DNA from: Deltaproteobacteria bacterium
GTDB lineage: Bacteria > Myxococcota_A > Polyangia > Palsa-1104 > JAEUJZ01
Assembly: GCA_017990795.1 (NCBI GenBank)
Contig: JAGNNG010000091.1
Location: 1-7,134, forward strand
Length of the DNA stretch: 7,134 nt
Reading direction: 5' to 3'
The notes under the pieces were generated by a model. The model saw only the letters and a program-made list of their open reading frames with translations. It was not told the DNA's origin and did no database searches. Positions 6,056 to 7,134 of this stretch are shown in pieces. Every line of letters starts with the position of its first letter. Positions within the stretch are counted from its first letter, which is position 1. A program made the position numbers and the translations under genes.

Positions 6056-6841
6056 TTATTCCCCTTCTTTGCCTTCCGCGCTAATCGTTAAAGACTTATC
6101 CCCGCCAGCGCCCCCGATACTCACATGTAGATCGATAATCGTATCGCGGACTTTTTTCATCAATTCATCGCGCTGAGCCATCGTGAAGCCTGCTGTTGGT
6201 ATCGGCTCACCAATTTTGAAATGAACCGTAGCTTTGCGCATGGTCAGACTGTTGCGACCAAGCACGATATGGCTTTTATCGATAACGATCGGCACGATCG
6301 GCACGCCCGCTTGTATGGCCATAATGAACGGGCCTTTCTTAAACGGCAGTATCTTGCCATCCGTCGAGCGCGTGCCCTCGGGATAGACCAAAATACTGGC
6401 ACCGTTGCGAATCTTTTGGCACGCCTCTTCCAGGCTGCGCACCGCGGCTTCGCGATTTCGACGATCGATAAAAACCATCCCAGCAACAGTCATATACCAG
6501 CCGAGAAATGGCACCGATTGTATTACTTTTTTAGCAATAAATCGTAGATTTACCGGCGTTAATGACATCGCAGCAACGATATCAAACATGCTCTGATGAT
6601 TCATAATAAAGATATATGGATCTTCAGGCTTAGGGGTAAATCCAGAGTGCTTTATTATTGTCGCTTGCGCGATACGCGCTAGCCCTGGACTCCAATAGTC
6701 TCGTGCCCAGGAAAGCGTAATTTTTGCACTCTTTGGCTGCAGTAAGCCGTAAACAATGGCGACTGTCATCCACATGAAGGACCACGCGGCAACGCAGCCC
6801 CACTGCACGATATTGCACAGGGTTTGTAGGAGCCAAGACAT
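6056..6841 (-). CDS. plsC: 1-acyl-sn-glycerol-3-phosphate acyltransferase (PlsC family)
   Basis: With the ATG at 6841 the protein is 261 residues, normal for PlsC. An N-terminal hydrophobic region (about 5-34) anchors it in the inner membrane. The four LPLAT motifs are intact: NHQSMFD at 81-87 (catalytic His82 and Asp87), VFIDRRNR at 113-120, PEGTRS at 144-149, and VPIVPIVI at 170-177. It should transfer an acyl chain to position 2 of lysophosphatidate, forming phosphatidate for phospholipid synthesis. The frame is open further upstream to a GTG at 6928, but that codon lies in a palindromic repeat, and a strong promoter at 6849-6878 would start transcription downstream of it. No Shine-Dalgarno lies at normal spacing (GGCGGG abuts the ATG), so a leaderless message is likely. 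Part of the gene is clearly lower in GC than its neighbours. Convergent with the response regulator. Confidence 0.93.
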   Translation of the reverse strand: MSWLLQTLCNIVQWGCVAAWSFMWMTVAIVYGLLQPKSAKITLSWARDYWSPGLARIAQATIIKHSGFTPKPEDPYIFIMNHQSMFDIVAAMSLTPVNLRFIAKKVIQSVPFLGWYMTVAGMVFIDRRNREAAVRSLEEACQKIRNGASILVYPEGTRSTDGKILPFKKGPFIMAIQAGVPIVPIVIDKSHIVLGRNSLTMRKATVHFKIGEPIPTAGFTMAQRDELMKKVRDTIIDLHVSIGGAGGDKSLTISAEGKEGE

Positions 6842-6848
6842 CCCGCCG

Positions 6849-6878
6849 ATGATAGCGAGAGAGCGAAAGCACTGACAA
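6849..6878 (-). promoter_or_regulatory. Sigma70-type promoter of plsC
   Basis: On the minus strand TTGTCA (6873-6878, five of six matches to TTGACA) and TATCAT (6849-6854, five of six matches to TATAAT) are separated by 18 bp. The -10 ends 7 nt before the ATG at 6841, so transcription should begin at or within a base or so of the start codon. This is the best promoter match in the window. Confidence 0.65.
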
Positions 6879-6916
6879 GCGGGGGAAATGCGGGAACGAC
6901 CGCGCCCGCCTAGCCT

Positions 6917-7038
6917 GTTCCCATCCACAAACTACTGCGCGTCCCTTTGAGCGCGTCGTCCGTCCTCACAGCCGACAAGGCTGCTCCGGGCGGGCGCCAC
7001 GCTCAAAGGGCCTGCTCGCTACATTTGTGGATGGGAAC
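6917..7038. repeat. 122-bp nested palindrome (long hairpin, REP/MITE-like)
   Basis: The outer arms GTTCCCATCCACAAA (6917-6931) and its exact reverse complement (7024-7038) are 15 bp. Inside, CCCTTTGAGCG (6943-6953) pairs exactly with 7000-7010. Inside that, 6957-6965 pairs with 6988-6996 over nine positions including two T/G wobbles, and CAGCC/GGCTG (6969-6973/6979-6983) closes a five-base loop GACAA. The unit lies between the stop of the gene ending at 7091 and the plsC promoter. No coding frame, and no T-run for a classical terminator. The perfect ends suggest a dispersed palindromic element or small non-autonomous mobile element; a structured RNA is the alternative. TAGC flanks both ends (6911-6914, 7039-7042), too short to be strong evidence of target duplication. 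Confidence 0.75.
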
Positions 7039-7062
7039 TAGCTAGCTGCCATCCACAAACTA
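7024..7062. repeat. Third arm of the palindrome, forming an alternative hairpin
   Basis: CCATCCACAAACTA at 7049-7062 is a direct copy of 6921-6934. Its first 11 bases are also the exact complement of 7024-7034, so 7024-7034/7049-7059 can form an 11-bp hairpin with a 14-nt loop that contains the palindrome CTAGCTAG (7038-7045). AACTAGCT occurs at 7036-7043 and 7058-7065. Use of the 7024-7034 arm here excludes its pairing in the long 6917-7038 hairpin, so the two structures compete. It may be a remnant of a second, adjacent copy of the element. Confidence 0.65.
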
Positions 7063-7090
7063 GCTGGCGATCGTAGGACGTCGAGCGAGA

Positions 7091-7134
7091 CTAGATGTCC
7101 TTGAGCAGCTCTGCTCGCTTGGTGGCGTATTCCT
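7091..7134 (-). CDS. C-terminal fragment of a protein with a SHOCT-like tail (runs off the right edge)
   Basis: The minus strand from 7134 reads into the frame EYATKRAELLKDI and stops with TAG at 7093-7091. The pattern (E)EYxxKRAELLxxI matches the last helix of the short C-terminal SHOCT domain (consensus like EEFExKKxxLL), a module at the ends of many small secreted or membrane proteins. Only 13 residues are visible, so the gene cannot be named. It lies upstream of plsC on the same strand, separated by the 6917-7062 palindromic repeats. Confidence 0.45.
   Translation of the reverse strand, partial: EYATKRAELLKDI

Noticed and set aside
6221..6547. 108-codon plus-strand frame inside plsC
   Set aside because: It is antisense to the conserved LPLAT motifs and has no motif of its own.
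6917..7062. Intrinsic terminator for the gene ending at 7091
   Set aside because: The hairpins are strong, but no T-run follows them on the minus strand, so they do not fit a classical terminator.
6917..7062. CRISPR array
   Set aside because: There are only two direct copies of a 14-bp motif plus an inverted one, with unequal spacing and nested pairing; this is a palindrome, not repeat-spacer units.

Overview
The window looks like chromosomal DNA from a GC-rich Gram-negative bacterium, most likely a myxobacterium-like lineage (Myxococcota / former Deltaproteobacteria). The grounds are GC-rich coding sequence, and a gene at 1704-2888 whose N-terminus (LGYNxNVxxxGRxFHVQTEDSG) I recall mainly from myxobacterial hypothetical proteins. 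This placement is an inference, not a database result. No phage, CRISPR, rRNA or tRNA was seen.

Layout, left to right. (1) 1-80, minus strand: first 26 codons of a ClpB disaggregase, with a strong ribosome binding site. (2) 81-426: gene-free upstream region of clpB. (3) 427-1359, minus: single-pass membrane protein of unknown function with a long disordered cytoplasmic part. (4) 1360-1703: divergent intergenic region. (5) 1704-2888, plus: myxobacterial-type conserved hypothetical protein with a Pro/Ala-rich middle. (6) 2921-3187, plus: a GrxC-type glutaredoxin. (7) 3212-4174, minus: membrane fatty-acyl desaturase with three histidine boxes. (8) 4175-4364: divergent regulatory region with three GTCA half-sites spaced exactly 11 bp apart, the layout of a PhoB/OmpR-type operator. 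(9) 4365-5321 and 5372-6052, plus: sensor histidine kinase and OmpR/PhoB-type response regulator. (10) 6056-6841, minus: PlsC-type 1-acylglycerol-3-phosphate acyltransferase, with lower GC in part of it. (11) 6842-7090: good sigma70-like promoter for plsC and a 122-bp nested palindrome with an extra third arm. (12) 7091-7134, minus: last 13 codons of a protein with a SHOCT-like tail.

The most coherent theme is membrane lipid composition. A two-component system whose kinase is almost all membrane hairpin plus catalytic core is divergent from a fatty-acyl desaturase. It shares an intergenic region carrying a tandem operator of the type its regulator family binds, and it is followed by a phospholipid acyltransferase. 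I propose a membrane-state-sensing circuit comparable in logic, not in homology, to Bacillus DesK/DesR. A second theme is start architecture: several genes have a -10-like hexamer 7-9 nt before the start codon and no Shine-Dalgarno, suggesting leaderless transcripts.
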